Positions 45,014-54,773 of a stretch of 64,000 bases of DNA are shown in pieces. Position numbers and translations under genes: made by a program. Every line of letters starts with the position of its first letter. The first letter of the stretch is position 1. The notes below the pieces were generated by a model. It made no database searches. It saw only the letters and a list, made by a program, of their open reading frames with translations, and was not told the origin of the DNA. This DNA comes from Tsuneonella flava (GTDB lineage Bacteria > Pseudomonadota > Alphaproteobacteria > Sphingomonadales > Sphingomonadaceae), in contig NZ_PHSO01000007.1 of NCBI RefSeq assembly GCF_002870965.1, positions 239,901 through 303,900 on the forward strand, read 5' to 3'.

Positions 45014-45625
45014 ATGCGGATTCTGGCAATCGAAACGGCGACTGAAGCTTGCTCGGTGGCGCTCTTCGAAGATGGTGCTCTGTTGGCTGGAGAACACCGG
45101 ATACTCGGGCGTGGCCATGCAGAGCAGCTGGTACCGATGATCGCTGCATTGCCCGATCGGGGCCACGCCGGACGTATTCTCGTATCCTTGGGGCCAGGTA
45201 GCTTCACAGGCGTACGGATTGGCATTGCCACCGCGCGCGCCCTTGCCATCGCGTGGAATGCGGAGGTTCTAGGTTACCCTACTCTGGCGCTTGTGGCAGC
45301 GATCGGCAGGCATGAACAACCCGTTCCGGTTACAGTATGTATGACTGGCGGGCACGGCGAATGGCTGATCCAGGATTTTTCAGCTGATGGACTACCACAA
45401 AGCAACTTTGCCTCGCTCCAGCCCGACGCGGCCAATTCACGCGGAGCGCACAAGGTTATCGTCGGCACTAAGGCCAGTGAATTGTCAACGTCCCTATCCA
45501 CCGAGGCTGCCGGCTCGACCGTCATTCCGGATGCTCGCAACGTTCTGGCACTTCCAACAGAAGTCCTGACATCCGAGATTGCGCCGATTTACGGCCGCCC
45601 TCCTGATGCGCGCTTACCTTCATGA
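45014..45625 (+). CDS. tsaB: TsaB, tRNA t6A synthesis partner
   Basis: Partner of TsaD in making threonylcarbamoyladenosine-37 of tRNA. 203 aa. ILAIETATEACSVAL at the N-terminus, GHAEQLVPM, and GPGSFTGVRIG are the family motifs. Overlaps rimI by four bases. Confidence 0.94.
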   Translation: MRILAIETATEACSVALFEDGALLAGEHRILGRGHAEQLVPMIAALPDRGHAGRILVSLGPGSFTGVRIGIATARALAIAWNAEVLGYPTLALVAAIGRHEQPVPVTVCMTGGHGEWLIQDFSADGLPQSNFASLQPDAANSRGAHKVIVGTKASELSTSLSTEAAGSTVIPDARNVLALPTEVLTSEIAPIYGRPPDARLPS

Positions 45626-46080
45626 TGGATGATGTCGATCGAATAATGGGCGTAATGGACTCTGCGTTCGATCCCCATTGGGGAGAAGCCTGGACCCGAA
45701 CTCAAGTTGGGGATTCCCTCGTGTTCCCAACGACCCATTACAATCTGATCGCCAGCTCTGGCCTGACGCCCGCAGAAGGCGAATCCGCGGTCGGTTTTAC
45801 GCTCGTTCGCGCAGCTCCTGGAGAAGATGAACTGCTGCTTATCGGCGTAATTCCTGAAATGCGCGGACACGGACTTGGCCGAAAATTACTCGATTCGGTC
45901 GCAGATCAGGCCCGTTTAAGGAAAGCGGAACAGCTTTTTCTCGAAATGAGAGAGAATAACCCGGCTATTGATCTTTACCGCTCATTCGGTTTTTCCCCCA
46001 TCGGCCGCCGAAAAAACTATTACAGAATTTCAGATGGTTCGATGCTAGACGCGATCACTTTCGCTCTCCCTCTGCTCTGA
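45622..46080 (+). CDS. rimI: RimI-type N-acetyltransferase
   Basis: 152 aa GNAT enzyme; acetyl-CoA loop VIPEMRGHGLGRKLLDS and the late NPAIDLYRSFGFSPIGRRKNYY. Acetylates ribosomal protein bS18 in E. coli; assigned by family and by its position after tsaB. Confidence 0.88.
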   Translation: MMDDVDRIMGVMDSAFDPHWGEAWTRTQVGDSLVFPTTHYNLIASSGLTPAEGESAVGFTLVRAAPGEDELLLIGVIPEMRGHGLGRKLLDSVADQARLRKAEQLFLEMRENNPAIDLYRSFGFSPIGRRKNYYRISDGSMLDAITFALPLL

Positions 46081-46121
46081 AAGTCGCGTACATTCCTGTG
46101 ACTTAGCCGGTTAAATCTTGG

Positions 46122-46150
46122 TTGAAAAACTTTACAATTAACCTTGTATT
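46122..46150 (+). promoter_or_regulatory. Candidate promoter of mucR
   Basis: TTGAAA at 46122-46127 and TGTATT at 46145-46150 with a 17-bp spacer, in a 159-bp gap that is AT-richer than the genes around it. Consistent with a sigma-70-like promoter; not proven. Confidence 0.35.
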
Positions 46151-46239
46151 CCTCAGTAACTTATCTCACTGTTCACCTCGCGGTTGCAAAGTATAACCGG
46201 GCACCGCACTTAAATATCGATCGCAAAAAAGGGATTCCG

Positions 46240-46689
46240 ATGGAAGATATCGAACCCGACATGACCGAGACGTTGATCACACTCACGTCCGACATTGTCG
46301 CCGCCCACGTCAGCAACAACAACGTCTCCGTAGACGAAGTTCCGACCCTGATTACCACAGTGTATCAGGCTCTCTCGGGACTCGGAGACAATGGCCCCGC
46401 TGAAGAGGAACGCCCAGAACCGGCCGTTTCTATTCGTTCTTCCGTCAAGAAGGATCATCTCGTTTGCCTCGAATGTGGCAAAAAAATGAAGATGTTGAAA
46501 CGCCACCTGATGACCGAACACGGCTTGTCTATCGACGAATATCGGGCACGCTGGAACCTCGGTGGCGATTATCCGATGGTTGCTCCGGACTACGCGGAAA
46601 CGCGCCGTGACCTCGCTAAAAAGATTGGTCTGGGCCGCAAACCCGGCCAGAAGCGTGGCCGCAAGAAAAAGGAAACGACCACCGCGTGA
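46240..46689 (+). CDS. MucR/Ros family zinc-finger transcriptional regulator
   Basis: 149 aa. Prokaryotic zinc finger CLECGKKMKMLKRHLMTEH (C-x2-C-x9-H-x4-H), then the conserved region ending in a basic tail GRKPGQKRGRKKK. Family members are global H-NS-like regulators that bind AT-rich DNA. ATG 46240 is chosen because of AAAGGGA just upstream; the longer open frame begins without a site. A terminator follows. Confidence 0.93.
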   Translation: MEDIEPDMTETLITLTSDIVAAHVSNNNVSVDEVPTLITTVYQALSGLGDNGPAEEERPEPAVSIRSSVKKDHLVCLECGKKMKMLKRHLMTEHGLSIDEYRARWNLGGDYPMVAPDYAETRRDLAKKIGLGRKPGQKRGRKKKETTTA

Positions 46690-46719
46690 TCGCGACTTGT
46701 TTCAGATGACTTGTGATAG

Positions 46720-46756
46720 ACGCCCCGGCCCGATAAGGTCCGGGGCGTTCTATTTT
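46720..46756 (+). terminator. Intrinsic terminator of mucR
   Basis: Stem ACGCCCCGG (46720-46728) / CCGGGGCGT (46740-46748) followed by TCTATTTTT. A classic rho-independent terminator, the clearest in the window. Confidence 0.85.
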
Positions 46757-46771
46757 TAACGGCGATACGAT

Positions 46772-47194
46772 TTGCACCAGACGATTGACCTTGAAGCCCT
46801 GTGTTCCGAACGTGGTTTGAGAATCACCGATCAACGTCGCGTGATTGCCCGTGTGCTGTCGGAAAGCGACGATCATCCCGATGTCGAACTTCTCCATCAG
46901 CGGGCGTCGGCAATCGATCCGAAGATTTCGATCGCCACCGTCTATCGCACTGTGCGCCTGTTCGAAGAGGCAGGCATTCTCGACCGGCATGATTTCGGTG
47001 ACGGCCGCGCACGTTACGAAGCCGCTCCTGAAGCACATCACGATCACCTGATCGATGTGGAAACAGGCAAAGTGGTCGAATTTGTCGACCCCGAATTGGA
47101 AGCGTTACAGAAGCAAATCGCTGAAAAACTCGGTTATCGCCTCGTCGATCATCGGATGGAGCTTTACGGTGTCCGGCTCGACCGAGACGATTGA
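46772..47194 (+). CDS. fur: Fur family metal-responsive repressor
   Basis: 140 aa. DNA-binding half with GLRITDQRRVIARVL and SIATVYRTVRLFEEAG; metal-binding HHDHLID and the C-terminal dimerisation domain. TTG start at 46772 (reading MHQTIDLEALC). The C-terminal CxxC zinc motif of E. coli Fur is absent, as is usual in alphaproteobacteria, so it may be a Fur or a manganese-responsive Mur; not distinguishable here. Confidence 0.93.
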   Translation: MHQTIDLEALCSERGLRITDQRRVIARVLSESDDHPDVELLHQRASAIDPKISIATVYRTVRLFEEAGILDRHDFGDGRARYEAAPEAHHDHLIDVETGKVVEFVDPELEALQKQIAEKLGYRLVDHRMELYGVRLDRDD

Positions 47195-48062
47195 CGCCGA
47201 TTCGTCGAGAGAAGCCGCAGCTCGCGGCGAAACGACTCCTATTTCCATCGTTGGCCGCTGTCGCTTTGCCGGGCGCATTGCCGCACTTCTGGCACTGCTG
47301 TCTGTTATGGTGCCGTTGCACTATGTCTGGCGTACATTTGCCTATGGCTCCCCTATCCCGATGCTGTTTTTGCGATGGGCCGCATGGATCATCGGCGCAC
47401 GGGTGAGCACCATTGGCACACCACTACGGCGCGATGTGTTCTTCGTGTCCAATCATGTGTCGTGGGTCGATATTCTTGCGTTGGCAGGGGCAAGTGGAAC
47501 CGCGTTCGTCGCGAAATACGAACTCAGCACAGTTCCAGTGATTGGCTGGCTTTGCCGACTAAACCGCACTGTTTTCGTTCAGCGCGAAAACAGAATGGGT
47601 GTGGCCGACCAAATCAACCAATTGCGCGAAGCGCTTGCGGACAACTGGTCCGTTACCGTCTTTCCAGAAGGAACGACAACCGACGGCCAGAGCCTGTTAC
47701 CATTTAAAACCAGCATGATGAGCGTGCTCGAACCACCTCCGCCCGGCGTACTCGTGCAACCGGTAGTGATGGATTATGGCGCGTTTGGTGAATGGATCGG
47801 ATGGATCGGAGACGAAAGCGGCGTGAACAATGCAAAGCGACTGTTGGCCCGCGCCGGAACGTTCGAGATTCGCATTCATTTCCTGGAACCGTTCAGCCCG
47901 GAGGAATTTCCCGGAAGAAAAGCGATTGGTGCCAGAGCACGCGCGGCAATTGAGGCGGCGTTGCTCACTACATTGGGCAAGCCTCTGCGCGAATTCAGAC
48001 ACGACGTATTGCCAGTTCGCTATCATTCGCCAAAGGAGAGTGACGTTCCGCCTTTGGAATAG
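47169..48062 (+). CDS. plsC: 1-acyl-glycerol-3-phosphate acyltransferase
   Basis: 297 aa. Acyltransferase motifs NHVSWVD (NHx4D) and VFPEGTT. Membrane segments in the N-terminal 80 residues. The GTG at 47169 lies inside the end of fur (26 bp overlap) with GGAG seven bases before it; this overlap supports co-translation. Forms phosphatidic acid after PlsY. Confidence 0.92.
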   Translation: MSGSTETIDADSSREAAARGETTPISIVGRCRFAGRIAALLALLSVMVPLHYVWRTFAYGSPIPMLFLRWAAWIIGARVSTIGTPLRRDVFFVSNHVSWVDILALAGASGTAFVAKYELSTVPVIGWLCRLNRTVFVQRENRMGVADQINQLREALADNWSVTVFPEGTTTDGQSLLPFKTSMMSVLEPPPPGVLVQPVVMDYGAFGEWIGWIGDESGVNNAKRLLARAGTFEIRIHFLEPFSPEEFPGRKAIGARARAAIEAALLTTLGKPLREFRHDVLPVRYHSPKESDVPPLE

Positions 48063-48090
48063 TGGCACAATGCCGCTATAGGCGCGCGCC

Positions 48091-49425
48091 ATGCGTGCAA
48101 CTTCCCCCCCAAAAACCTATCGCGTCAAAAGCTTCGGATGCCAGATGAACGTCTATGATGGCGAACGGATGGCAGAACTGCTGGCGGACCGCGGCATTGT
48201 TCCCGCACCCGAAGGCGAAGACGCCGATCTCGTGGTGCTCAACACCTGTCACATCCGCGAAAAGGCTGCTGAGAAGGTCTATTCGGACATCGGCCGCTTG
48301 CGGAAGGCGGATGGATCGAAACCCCTGATTGCCGTCGCCGGCTGCGTGGCGCAGGCGGAAGGCGAAGAAATCATGGCCCGTGCCCCGTCGGTGAGCATGG
48401 TTGTTGGACCACAGGCCTATCACCGCCTGCCAGAAATGCTCGACAAAGCTGTGGCAGGCGAGCGAACAACCGATACCGACATGCCACCCATCGCAAAATT
48501 CGATGCCTTGCCCGCGCGCCGTCGCGCCGCCCCCAGTGCCTTCCTGACTGTTCAGGAAGGGTGCGATAAGTTCTGCACCTATTGCGTGGTGCCATATACA
48601 CGTGGCGCGGAAATCTCTCGCCCATTTGCAGACCTGCTGGCCGAGGCCGAGCGATTGGTGGCCGGTGGCGCACGCGAAATCACTTTGCTGGGGCAGAACG
48701 TTAACGCGTGGACCGGCGAAGACCATAAAGGTCGAGCCATTGGACTGGATGGACTGATCCGAGAGCTGGCGACGCTGCCCGATCTCGCGCGCATTCGCTA
48801 CACAACCAGCCACCCGATGGATGTAACCGACGGACTTATTGCAGCACATGGAGAGATCGACAAATTGATGCCGTTCCTTCACTTGCCGGTACAGAGCGGA
48901 TCGGACCCGATTTTGAAGGCGATGAACCGCAGTCACGATGCAGATGGTTACTTGCGCCTGCTGGAACGGTTTCGCGCTGCGCGACCCGACATCGCGTTAA
49001 GCGGCGATTTCATCGTCGGATTTCCCGGCGAGAGCGAGGCCGACTTTGAGGCCACCATGCAACTCGTGGATGCCGTGGGCTATGCTCAGGCTTTCAGTTT
49101 CAAGTATTCGCCCCGCCCCGGCACCCCTGCTGCAACTATGGCCGATCAGGTCGCGCCGGAGGTAATGGACGAACGATTACAACGCCTGCAAGCTGCGCTC
49201 AATCGAGACCAGATGGCGTTCAACCAGGCAAGCGTAGGGAAAACATGCCCTGTTCTGGTAGAGCGGAAAGGCAAGAAACCCGGCCAGTTACTCGGCAAAT
49301 CACCCTGGCTTCAGTCGGTGTGGTTCGACAGCGACGTATCGATCGGTGAAATCGTCGAGGTCGAACTTGCTGAAGCGGGGCCGAATTCGATGGCTGGTCG
49401 GGTTCGAGCGAGTGCGACGACTTAG
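48091..49425 (+). CDS. miaB: MiaB, tRNA-2-methylthio-N6-isopentenyladenosine-37 synthase
   Basis: Radical-SAM methylthiotransferase. 444 aa. Three N-terminal cluster cysteines (in FGCQMN, NTCHIRE, AGCVAQ), the radical-SAM motif CDKFCTYC, and a C-terminal TRAM domain. Its stop overlaps by four bases the 3' end of the convergent lipoprotein gene. Confidence 0.96.
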   Translation: MRATSPPKTYRVKSFGCQMNVYDGERMAELLADRGIVPAPEGEDADLVVLNTCHIREKAAEKVYSDIGRLRKADGSKPLIAVAGCVAQAEGEEIMARAPSVSMVVGPQAYHRLPEMLDKAVAGERTTDTDMPPIAKFDALPARRRAAPSAFLTVQEGCDKFCTYCVVPYTRGAEISRPFADLLAEAERLVAGGAREITLLGQNVNAWTGEDHKGRAIGLDGLIRELATLPDLARIRYTTSHPMDVTDGLIAAHGEIDKLMPFLHLPVQSGSDPILKAMNRSHDADGYLRLLERFRAARPDIALSGDFIVGFPGESEADFEATMQLVDAVGYAQAFSFKYSPRPGTPAATMADQVAPEVMDERLQRLQAALNRDQMAFNQASVGKTCPVLVERKGKKPGQLLGKSPWLQSVWFDSDVSIGEIVEVELAEAGPNSMAGRVRASATT

Positions 49426-50135
49426 CCGCCAAAAACGGTCGCCAGTTCTACGTGTGTAAGGGCATCGCGACCCTGTCCATCTCGCACACGAAGATCGAAT
49501 GCGGCATTGCCGTTTCGTCCGGTCAAAACATCGGTGTTGTCAGTTGTATGGCGACGTTCGGGTTTGAAACGCGCCTGCGTGGCGCGGGTCCAGTAAAACG
49601 CGATGACTTCCGCAGGAGGGATAGGCGTTACGAAGCGCACGACACGTGCGTGACACGCACCAGAATCAACGCCAAACGCCGCCATTGTTGCGCCGCGGGG
49701 ATAAACCGGCAGCTCTGGCGGCAAACGTGCGGCCCATATCGCGCCTGATGTAATCCTGCCCGCACACATGGCGCCACCGGGCACGATTGCCAGATGATCT
49801 TCAGCCGATGCACCGTCTGGCAGGCTTGCCGCATTATCATTCGCCTTGGGTACGGCCATCGATACTCCGCCCAGTATTTCGGCGGCATCCGCGCGCGCGG
49901 CTGCTATTGCTTCGGGTGTTGGGGGCAAAACAGGCAGCGCATTATTGCTGTCGATCGTGATTGCGGCCGCCCCCTCATTACGGCTGGAAAGATCGGGATC
50001 GACCATGATCGGATCGTTCAGGGCCTGCGCCACTGCCGGATCAGCCACCGGGCCATTGGCATCGGAGGAATCGCTCTGCCCACATGCGGTGAGCGTTCCC
50101 ACTATCGCAATCGCAGCAAGGTATTTGAATGTCAT
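49422..50135 (-). CDS. Lipoprotein of unknown function
   Basis: 237 aa with lipobox LTAC (Cys at about residue 18), then an Ala/Pro/Asp-rich linker to about residue 110 and a C-terminal domain with two cysteines in MCAGR and GACHAR and the aromatic [16 protein letters not shown]. Family unrecognised. Its ribosome-binding site is weak. The converging miaB end overlaps it by four bases. Confidence 0.7.
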   Translation of the reverse strand: MTFKYLAAIAIVGTLTACGQSDSSDANGPVADPAVAQALNDPIMVDPDLSSRNEGAAAITIDSNNALPVLPPTPEAIAAARADAAEILGGVSMAVPKANDNAASLPDGASAEDHLAIVPGGAMCAGRITSGAIWAARLPPELPVYPRGATMAAFGVDSGACHARVVRFVTPIPPAEVIAFYWTRATQARFKPERRHTTDNTDVLTGRNGNAAFDLRVRDGQGRDALTHVELATVFGG

Positions 50136-50173
50136 TTCGAAGCCGACTTAGCGTAAGCTGTGTGCAGACGGAA

Positions 50174-50210
50174 GAAGGCGCCTCCTGCCACGTGGACAAG
50201 AGGCGCCTTC
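50174..50210 (-). terminator. Hairpin after the glycine-zipper gene
   Basis: Perfect 11-bp stem GAAGGCGCCTC (50174-50184) / GAGGCGCCTTC (50200-50210), 15-base loop, between the glycine-zipper stop and the lipoprotein start. Minus-strand readthrough runs into TTCTTCC, a partial U-run. Confidence 0.65.
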
Positions 50211-50279
50211 CGCGACCCTTAGATAGAGATCGCGCCCCAGCCGTGGGTGGGCACGGCCAAAGTCTGTTTCAATCGAGTG

Positions 50280-50777
50280 TTAGCGGCAACGGCTACTGCC
50301 CCGGTCGATTTCACGCCCCAGAATGGCACCGCCTGCGGCACCGAGGATCGCACCCAAAGTGCGATCGCCATATCGGCCCGCTACCTCACGCCCCAGCAGA
50401 GCCCCGCCTGCTGCGCCAATCAGCAAGCCTGTAGTGCCGTTGGAACGGCGACAGTAATATCGACCATCATTCCCACGCCAGATACGGGTGTTGTTATATA
50501 CTGGCTCGCCATAATTTGCCCGCGAGGGGTATCTATCATAGCTGCGGTAGCGGTTGTCGTAATTGCGATAACGATCATGACCGCGCCCACGGTTCCAATG
50601 CCTGCTGCGTTTGTATTTTTTGCGGCTGTGTTCGTAGCTCATGTCGCCATAGATCGATGACGCTGCATAGGTTGCAGTTTCGAGGTGAGCGGCAGGTGCC
50701 GCCAGCACCGGAGACGCACATGCAAGACCTGAGACTGAGAGTGCCATAGCCACTGTCTTGAGTTTGGGTATCTGCAT
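50280..50777 (-). CDS. Glycine-zipper 2TM envelope protein
   Basis: 165 aa. Signal peptide ending near SPVLA. A central Arg/Tyr/Asp-rich low-complexity section (about residues 45-100: YKRSRHW, GHDRYRNYDNRYRSYDRY) precedes a C-terminal glycine zipper with repeated GALLGRE and GAILGRE. Such proteins are usually outer-membrane associated. AAGGGA before ATG 50777. Confidence 0.78.
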   Translation of the reverse strand: MQIPKLKTVAMALSVSGLACASPVLAAPAAHLETATYAASSIYGDMSYEHSRKKYKRSRHWNRGRGHDRYRNYDNRYRSYDRYPSRANYGEPVYNNTRIWRGNDGRYYCRRSNGTTGLLIGAAGGALLGREVAGRYGDRTLGAILGAAGGAILGREIDRGSSRCR

Positions 50778-50990
50778 CGGGTGTCCCTTTCCGTTTCTCT
50801 GTGTCCGAATTGACCAAGAGGCCGAGTGGAGCCCATCCGTCGCATTCATACTTACACGCCCTTTTATGAACGGTCAGCAACTGCGTTGTAAGGTTGGTAG
50901 AAAAGCTGGGTCGGACCCAATCAACTGTCGCGAGCAAAGCACGACCGGTCGCTTGTCGGTGACACCACAGCGGAGTACGGCGGGGCTGCT

Positions 50991-51899
50991 ATGACTTCCT
51001 CCACGCCATCCTCAGTGCAGTCAGGTTTGCCCGCAGCGTTGGGGGCGTACCTTATATGGGGATTTCTACCGCTCTACCTGATTCTCGTGCAAACCGTTCC
51101 GGCAGTGGAATTCGTTGCCTGGCGGATCGTGTGGACATTGCCGCTGTGCCTGTTGATCGTCACCGTTCGACGCCAGTGGCCCGAGATTTCGGCAGCATTG
51201 CGAAGCCCGCGGGTGCTTGCGATCCTTGCTGTAAGCGCCGTGCTGATCGCACTGAACTGGCTAACGTACGTATGGGCGATTCAACATGGACATGTCTTTG
51301 CCGCGAGCTTGGGATATTACATCAATCCGCTGGTCAATGTTCTGCTCGGCACTGCTCTTCTGGGTGAAAAGTTATCGCGCAGGCAGTGGGTTGCGGTTGC
51401 CCTCGCCGCTTGCGGGATTGCTTTGCTTGTGGCCGGGGCGCTCACGACACTCTGGATCAGCCTGACGCTGGCGTTGAGCTTCGGCATCTACGGCTTGCTA
51501 CGCAAACAAGTGCAGATCGGGGCATTGCCCGGCCTGACGATTGAATCCGCCATCTTGCTGGTCCCGGCGCTGGCCACAACCGCATGGTTCGCGCAAACAC
51601 CACAGGGATCATCGTTCGGAGGCGATTGGCGCTTAAGCCTGTTGATCGTACTGGGCGGAGTGGCGACCGCGCTGCCCCTATGGATGTTTGCCACGGCCGC
51701 CCGCCGGATGAGTTATTCGGCGCTGGGATTTGTTCAGTACCTCGCCCCTACGATCGTATTCGTACTAGGCCTGACCGTATTCCATAAACCGCTGGAACCG
51801 ATTCAACTCGCCTGCTTCATCCTGATCTGGAGCGCGATTGCGATATTCGTGTGGGATTTATGGTCGCGCAGCCGAGCGGAAAAGCCCGCTGCGCTATAA
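50991..51899 (+). CDS. rarD: RarD, EamA-family transporter
   Basis: 302 aa, ten membrane helices in two EamA halves (AYLIWGFLPLYLI at the start, then YLAPTIVFVLGLTVF late). RarD proteins (chloramphenicol-sensitive protein family) are probable drug/metabolite permeases; substrate unknown. Divergent from the glycine-zipper gene across 213 bp. Confidence 0.9.
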   Translation: MTSSTPSSVQSGLPAALGAYLIWGFLPLYLILVQTVPAVEFVAWRIVWTLPLCLLIVTVRRQWPEISAALRSPRVLAILAVSAVLIALNWLTYVWAIQHGHVFAASLGYYINPLVNVLLGTALLGEKLSRRQWVAVALAACGIALLVAGALTTLWISLTLALSFGIYGLLRKQVQIGALPGLTIESAILLVPALATTAWFAQTPQGSSFGGDWRLSLLIVLGGVATALPLWMFATAARRMSYSALGFVQYLAPTIVFVLGLTVFHKPLEPIQLACFILIWSAIAIFVWDLWSRSRAEKPAAL

Positions 51900-51946
51900 G
51901 GTTGCCAACTTGAAAGCGGACACGTGCAAGTGCTCTGCCAATGAAC

Positions 51947-51975
51947 GGCGCCCTATCGCGAAGGAAGGGGGCGCC
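51947..51975. terminator. Hairpin between rarD and mmsB
   Basis: Stem GGCGCCC (51947-51953) / GGGCGCC (51969-51975) with a 15-base loop, between convergent genes. Weak terminator candidate. Confidence 0.45.
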
Positions 51976-51995
51976 GCCGTCAGATCAGCTTGCCG

Positions 51996-52874
51996 TCACC
52001 CCTCGCCCATAGTGCGGATAATGCCTGAAAAATCGACTGTGCTATTTCCGGCGGCATCGAACGCTTCGTACAGTTCCTTCGCCCGCGCACCCATCTTGGG
52101 ATCTACGCCAGCGGTTGCAGCGGCATCCATTGCCAGCTTCAGGTCTTTCAGCATCAGTCCGGTCGCGAACCCACCCTGATAGCCATTGTCCGCCGGGCTT
52201 TGCGGACCGACACCCGGTAAGGGGCAATAGCTTGTCATCGACCAGCACTGCCCTGACGAAACACTGGAAATATCATAGAAAGTCTGCGGATCGAGGCCGA
52301 GTTTCTGCGCCATAGTGAAGGCTTCGCATGTGCCGATCATATGAATGCCCAACAGCATGTTGTTGCAGATCTTCGCAGCCTGTCCGTTTCCAGCCTGACC
52401 GGCGTGGATCACCGCCTTGCCCATCGCTTCGAGGATAGGTTTCGCACGTGTGAAGGCTTCGTCGGTGCCGCCAACCATAAAAGTCAGCGTTCCGCCGTTA
52501 GCCGCTGCGATTCCACCGGAAACGGGGGCATCGACCATCGCATAACCGCCTGCTTCGGCCTGAGCTATTACATCGCGCGCACTGGCGACATCGATGGTGG
52601 AGCAATCGAGAAACACTGCGCCCTGCGGCGCATGACCGATCACGTCATCGGCATACACCGCTTTCACGATGGCACCATTGGGCAGCATCGATACGACTGC
52701 GTCGACACCGACAACCGCCTCTTTCGCATCGGGAAAAGTGCTGCAGCCGCTTTCGCGCGCGGCAGTAAGGGCAGCATCTGCAAGGTCGAAGGCGCGGACT
52801 TCGTGCCCCGCTTTCACGAGGTTGGCGGCCATGCCGCCCCCCATATTGCCGAGGCCGATGAATGCGATTTTCAT
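51996..52874 (-). CDS. mmsB: 3-hydroxyisobutyrate dehydrogenase
   Basis: Oxidises 3-hydroxyisobutyrate to methylmalonate semialdehyde in valine breakdown. 292 aa. NAD-binding FIGLGNMGGGMAANLVKAGH, DAPVSGGIAAANGGTLTFMVGG, and the catalytic-lysine segment GNGQAAKICNNMLL. GGGAGA before the ATG. Last gene of the mmsA-acd-hibch-ech-mmsB run on the minus strand. Confidence 0.95.
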   Translation of the reverse strand: MKIAFIGLGNMGGGMAANLVKAGHEVRAFDLADAALTAARESGCSTFPDAKEAVVGVDAVVSMLPNGAIVKAVYADDVIGHAPQGAVFLDCSTIDVASARDVIAQAEAGGYAMVDAPVSGGIAAANGGTLTFMVGGTDEAFTRAKPILEAMGKAVIHAGQAGNGQAAKICNNMLLGIHMIGTCEAFTMAQKLGLDPQTFYDISSVSSGQCWSMTSYCPLPGVGPQSPADNGYQGGFATGLMLKDLKLAMDAAATAGVDPKMGARAKELYEAFDAAGNSTVDFSGIIRTMGEG

Positions 52875-52935
52875 GTTGCTCTCCCAACCCAATCCTTTGG
52901 CAGAAAGGGATTTTTCACTGACATTTTGGTGGCGA

Positions 52936-53718
52936 TCACCGCCCCTTCCACTGCCCTTCCCGCTTCTCGATGAACGCAGCCATGCCTTCGGCTTTGTCTT
53001 CGGTCGCGGTAAGTATCTGGAAAATACGGCGTTCCATCACCAGCCCCTGATCGAGCGTGGTTTCGAACGCCGCGTTCACCATTTCCTTGTTCGCGACAGT
53101 AGCCATCGGCGGCATCGCGGCGATGGCAGTGGCGGTTTTCAGCGTTTCATCCAGCAGCGTGTCATGCGGCACGACGCGAGCGACCAGCCCGCTGCGCTCT
53201 GCCTCTTCCGCGCCCATCATCCGGCCAGTCAGACACATTTCCATAGCCTTAGCCTTGCCGACCGCGCGGGTCAGACGTTGGCTGCCGCCCATGCCAGGGG
53301 CCACGCCGAGCTTCACTTCGGGCTGGCCGAATTTCGCGTTTTCGCTCGCGATGATAAAGTCCGCCATCATCGCCAGTTCGCATCCACCGCCGAGAGCGAA
53401 TCCGTTGACCGCGGCGATCCATGGTTTGCGGGTCGTTTTGACCAAGTGACTGGTCCAGCGAGAGAAAAAGTCTTCGTTGTAGAAATCGGCGGCAGGCTTG
53501 TCCGCCATTTCCTTGATATCGGCCCCGGCAGCAAAGGCTTTGTCGCCCGATCCGGTAAGAACAGCGCAGCGCTGGCCAGCATCGGCCTCGTATGCAGCAA
53601 ACGCCGAGATCAATTCTTCCAGCACCTCACTATTAAGCGCATTCAATGCCTTAGGGCGGTTGAGGGTGATGAGCGTAACCGCGTCACGGTGTTCGACGGT
53701 GATGGTTTCATAAGTCAT
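52936..53718 (-). CDS. Enoyl-CoA hydratase
   Basis: 260 aa crotonase-fold enzyme. Oxyanion-hole motifs [12 protein letters not shown] and [14 protein letters not shown], with the catalytic glutamates in [12 protein letters not shown] and nearby. Expected to hydrate methacrylyl-CoA in this operon (inference from neighbours). ATG 53718 overlaps the upstream gene's stop (ATGA), with GGAAG ahead. Confidence 0.92.
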   Translation of the reverse strand: MTYETITVEHRDAVTLITLNRPKALNALNSEVLEELISAFAAYEADAGQRCAVLTGSGDKAFAAGADIKEMADKPAADFYNEDFFSRWTSHLVKTTRKPWIAAVNGFALGGGCELAMMADFIIASENAKFGQPEVKLGVAPGMGGSQRLTRAVGKAKAMEMCLTGRMMGAEEAERSGLVARVVPHDTLLDETLKTATAIAAMPPMATVANKEMVNAAFETTLDQGLVMERRIFQILTATEDKAEGMAAFIEKREGQWKGR

Positions 53719-54773
53719 AGGGGCTTCCATTCTTCATCGGTGGGCAAAGGGGCGAAAATGCTGTCGATCAACTCCTTCTTCACCTCCTTAACTGTCGCGG
53801 GATTCCATTTCGGATCGCCAGTTTTATCAACGATTACAGCACGAACGCCCTCAGCGAAGTCGGGGCGGAGGAGTACGCGACTGGCAATTCGGTACTCCAT
53901 TGTCATATTGGCGGCGAAATCTGTCAGATAACTGCTCTCTTTCAACTGGCGCAGCGCCACTTTGCAGGTTTGCGGGCTTTTCGTGGCCAGCGTCTCGCGT
54001 TCTTTTGCCGCCCACTCGCTGTCATCGGCTTCGAGACTTGCGAGGATGTCTTCCAGACAATCCGATGCAAAGTGCTTTGCAATCCGATCCGCATTGCCAG
54101 CAATCCGCGCTTCTGACGGTGCAACGGAAAGCTCGGCCAGAATACCCTCGACCCGATCGGGATGTTCGACAATCCGCGCCTTGGCTTCGGCCAGCTTGTC
54201 GCTGGGCAGGTAATGCGTGGCCAGTCCTGCCCACAGGCATTCCGCCCCATCGAGCCGCGCACCGGTCAGCGCGAGGAATTGCCCCAGACGACCGCTGAGG
54301 CGGGAAAGATACCAGCCCCCGCCGACATCGGGGAACAGGCCGATGCCCGTTTCCGGCATAGCGAAGCGGGTATTTTCGGTCGCCACACGATATTTCGCAG
54401 GCTGGCTGATGCCGACCCCGCCGCCCATCGTGATGCCATCCATGAAGGCAACGATCGGCTTCGCGTACTCAAACATCTGGTGATTGAGCTGATATTCGTC
54501 GTGGAAGAACGCCCGGCCGCTGACACCGCCATCGTTCAGCGCCGAATTCCGCAGCACATTGATATCGCCGCCGGCACAAAACCCACGTCCCTCGGCATGG
54601 TCGAGCAACACGATCTCGACTGCGTCGTCACCCTCCCACTTAGACAGTGCCGCGCTCATAGCGTGGCACATCTCGAGCGTAAGAGCATGCAACGCCTTGG
54701 GCCGGTTGAGCGAAATGTGCCCCGCCTTCCCATGCGTATGAATATGTACTTCGTCAGTCATCGGATCACTCAT
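53715..54773 (-). CDS. 3-hydroxyisobutyryl-CoA hydrolase
   Basis: 352 aa, crotonase superfamily, long form with C-terminal extension (ECH_2). [13 protein letters not shown] and [12 protein letters not shown] form the oxyanion hole; [21 protein letters not shown] is the HIBCH-specific stretch with the catalytic Glu. Releases free 3-hydroxyisobutyrate for MmsB. Its ATG overlaps the preceding acyl-CoA dehydrogenase stop (TAATG). Confidence 0.92.
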   Translation of the reverse strand: MSDPMTDEVHIHTHGKAGHISLNRPKALHALTLEMCHAMSAALSKWEGDDAVEIVLLDHAEGRGFCAGGDINVLRNSALNDGGVSGRAFFHDEYQLNHQMFEYAKPIVAFMDGITMGGGVGISQPAKYRVATENTRFAMPETGIGLFPDVGGGWYLSRLSGRLGQFLALTGARLDGAECLWAGLATHYLPSDKLAEAKARIVEHPDRVEGILAELSVAPSEARIAGNADRIAKHFASDCLEDILASLEADDSEWAAKERETLATKSPQTCKVALRQLKESSYLTDFAANMTMEYRIASRVLLRPDFAEGVRAVIVDKTGDPKWNPATVKEVKKELIDSIFAPLPTDEEWKPL

